Of a DNA stretch of 6,318 nt, positions 5,383 through 6,318 are shown one piece after another. Every line of letters starts with the position of its first letter. The first letter of the stretch is position 1. Below the pieces are notes generated by a model that worked only from the letters and a program-made list of their open reading frames with translations, was not told the origin of the DNA and did no database searches. This stretch comes from Bacteroidales bacterium (GTDB lineage Bacteria > Bacteroidota > Bacteroidia > Bacteroidales > VadinHA17): contig PMEC01000235.1 of the NCBI GenBank assembly GCA_003155705.1, positions 15,410 to 21,727 on the forward strand. Reading direction: 5' to 3'. Position numbers and translations under genes: made by a program.

Positions 5383-5407
5383 CCGGTCAATAAAACAAGG
5401 TAGCGTA

Positions 5408-6318
5408 ATGATAAAGATTAAATTTCCCGACGGGTCTGTCAGAGAATATAATAAAGGTATTACCAGTCTGGAGATAGCAGAACAGATTAGTCCACGACTG
5501 GCAAAAGAAGTATATGCTGCTTCAGTTAACGGAGAAATATGGGATCTTACACGTGCCATTGAGACAGATGCTGAATTAATACTCCATAAATGGGATGATG
5601 AGGCAGCAAAACATGCTTTTTGGCATTCATCGGCTCATCTTATGGCTGAAGCGATTGAAAACCTTTTTCCCGGAACAAAATTCGGCATTGGTCCGGCTAT
5701 CGAGAACGGATTCTATTATGATATTGATCCTGGTGATGAAAAGATTATTACTGAATCTGACCTTGTTTTGATTGAGAACAAGATGAAAGAACTTGCTACC
5801 GGAAACCTTGTTTTCACAAGAAAAAATGTTAGCAAGAAAGAGGCTTTGGAACTTTTCACCAAAAAGGGCGATGAATATAAAACAGAGCTTATCGCGGACC
5901 TTGAAGACGGGACGATCACCCTATACTCACAGGGTAATTTTACAGATCTCTGCCGGGGACCTCATCTGCCTTCTACTGAACCAATTAAGGCTATTAAGAT
6001 ACTCAGCCTTGCGGGCGCTTACTGGAGAGGAAATGAAAACCGTAAAATGCTGACAAGGATTTATGGAATCACTTTCCCAAAACAGAAAATGCTCGATGAT
6101 TATCTTTTATTCCTTGAAGAAGCCAGGAAAAGAGATCACAGACGTATAGGAAAAGAGCTTGAACTGTTCACATTTTCAGCTAAGGTTGGAATGGGACTTC
6201 CTTTATGGCTTCCGAAAGGTTCCGATATAAGACAGAGTCTAATAGATTTCTTAACCGGAGTGTTAAGAAAGAGGGGTTATAAAATGGTAACAACACCACA
6301 TATTGGTAATGTCAACCT
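5408..6318 (+). CDS. thrS: threonyl-tRNA synthetase, N-terminal 303 residues
   Basis: ThrS charges tRNA-Thr with threonine in the cytosol and edits mischarged Ser-tRNA-Thr. The frame is open from ATG 5408 to the window end with no stop; the family is about 640 residues, so roughly half is present. Domains in order are a TGS domain (about 1-62, starting [14 protein letters not shown]), then the editing domain. The editing site shows H73 and H77 in HSSAHLM and C182 and H186 in CRGPHLP, numbered exactly as in E. coli ThrS, so editing should be intact. [20 protein letters not shown] follows, then the linker and the start of the class II catalytic domain, with [18 protein letters not shown] and YKMVTTPHI; the motif 2 and 3 regions lie beyond the window. 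AAGG (5397-5400) lies 7 nt before the ATG, the best Shine-Dalgarno-like match in the window. The gene is divergent from the permease and has its own -7 box. Confidence 0.97.
   Translation, partial: MIKIKFPDGSVREYNKGITSLEIAEQISPRLAKEVYAASVNGEIWDLTRAIETDAELILHKWDDEAAKHAFWHSSAHLMAEAIENLFPGTKFGIGPAIENGFYYDIDPGDEKIITESDLVLIENKMKELATGNLVFTRKNVSKKEALELFTKKGDEYKTELIADLEDGTITLYSQGNFTDLCRGPHLPSTEPIKAIKILSLAGAYWRGNENRKMLTRIYGITFPKQKMLDDYLLFLEEARKRDHRRIGKELELFTFSAKVGMGLPLWLPKGSDIRQSLIDFLTGVLRKRGYKMVTTPHIGNVN

Noticed and set aside
5389..5407. T-box regulator of thrS
   Set aside because: The predicted leader is about 19 nt, and no specifier loop or terminator stem is present between the promoter-like box and the start codon.
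5793..6053. Plus-strand open frame of 86 codons inside thrS, and the minus-strand frames at 5374-5559 and 5716-5919
   Set aside because: The thrS frame is continuous with intact editing residues through this stretch, so these are shadows.

Overview
The window looks like ordinary chromosomal, housekeeping DNA of a Bacteroidota bacterium, probably an environmental Bacteroidales-like lineage. Four points support this. The DNA is AT-rich. A small protein at the left matches the Bacteroidota-restricted DUF6146 type. Ribosome binding sites are mostly absent or very weak. Four promoter-like boxes match the Bacteroidota -7 consensus TAnnTTTG in the right place and orientation. Species level cannot be assigned from the sequence alone. 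I see no mobile element, CRISPR array, phage gene or defence system.

Layout, left to right. Positions 1-245 hold two leucine tRNA genes on the minus strand: tRNA-Leu(CAG), which is complete, then tRNA-Leu(GAG), which is cut by the window edge. The spacer between them carries nested inverted repeats. Positions 246-395 are the tRNA leader with a promoter-like box, then two short palindromes and a T-run beyond the end of the next gene. Positions 396-800 (minus) encode a small exported DUF6146-type protein. Positions 801-1042 hold the control region of the lysine operon: a -7 box, a 16-codon leader peptide, an antiterminator pairing and an intrinsic terminator just before the gene. Positions 1043-3506 are lysC (aspartate kinase) and lysA (diaminopimelate decarboxylase), which overlap by 20 bp and are probably translationally coupled. 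Positions 3507-3636 are a convergent intergenic region, most of it 13 in-register copies of a degenerate octamer, ATGCCGTT. Positions 3637-5232 (minus) encode an APC/CAT-family amino acid permease. Positions 5233-5407 are a divergent promoter region. Positions 5408-6318 are the first 303 codons of thrS (threonyl-tRNA synthetase), open at the window end.

How the genes relate. LysC catalyses the first step from aspartate and LysA the last step to lysine, so the pair brackets the lysine pathway. The leader suggests that transcription of the pair is controlled by attenuation. Its peptide is enriched for isoleucine rather than lysine codons, which is the most interesting feature of the window. The permease, thrS and the leucine tRNAs are also amino-acid related, but they lie on separate transcription units and the sequence shows no functional link between them.

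The finding most worth following is the lysC-lysA attenuator. The octamer array and the inter-tRNA nested repeats come next. I do not see evidence for a wholly new system.
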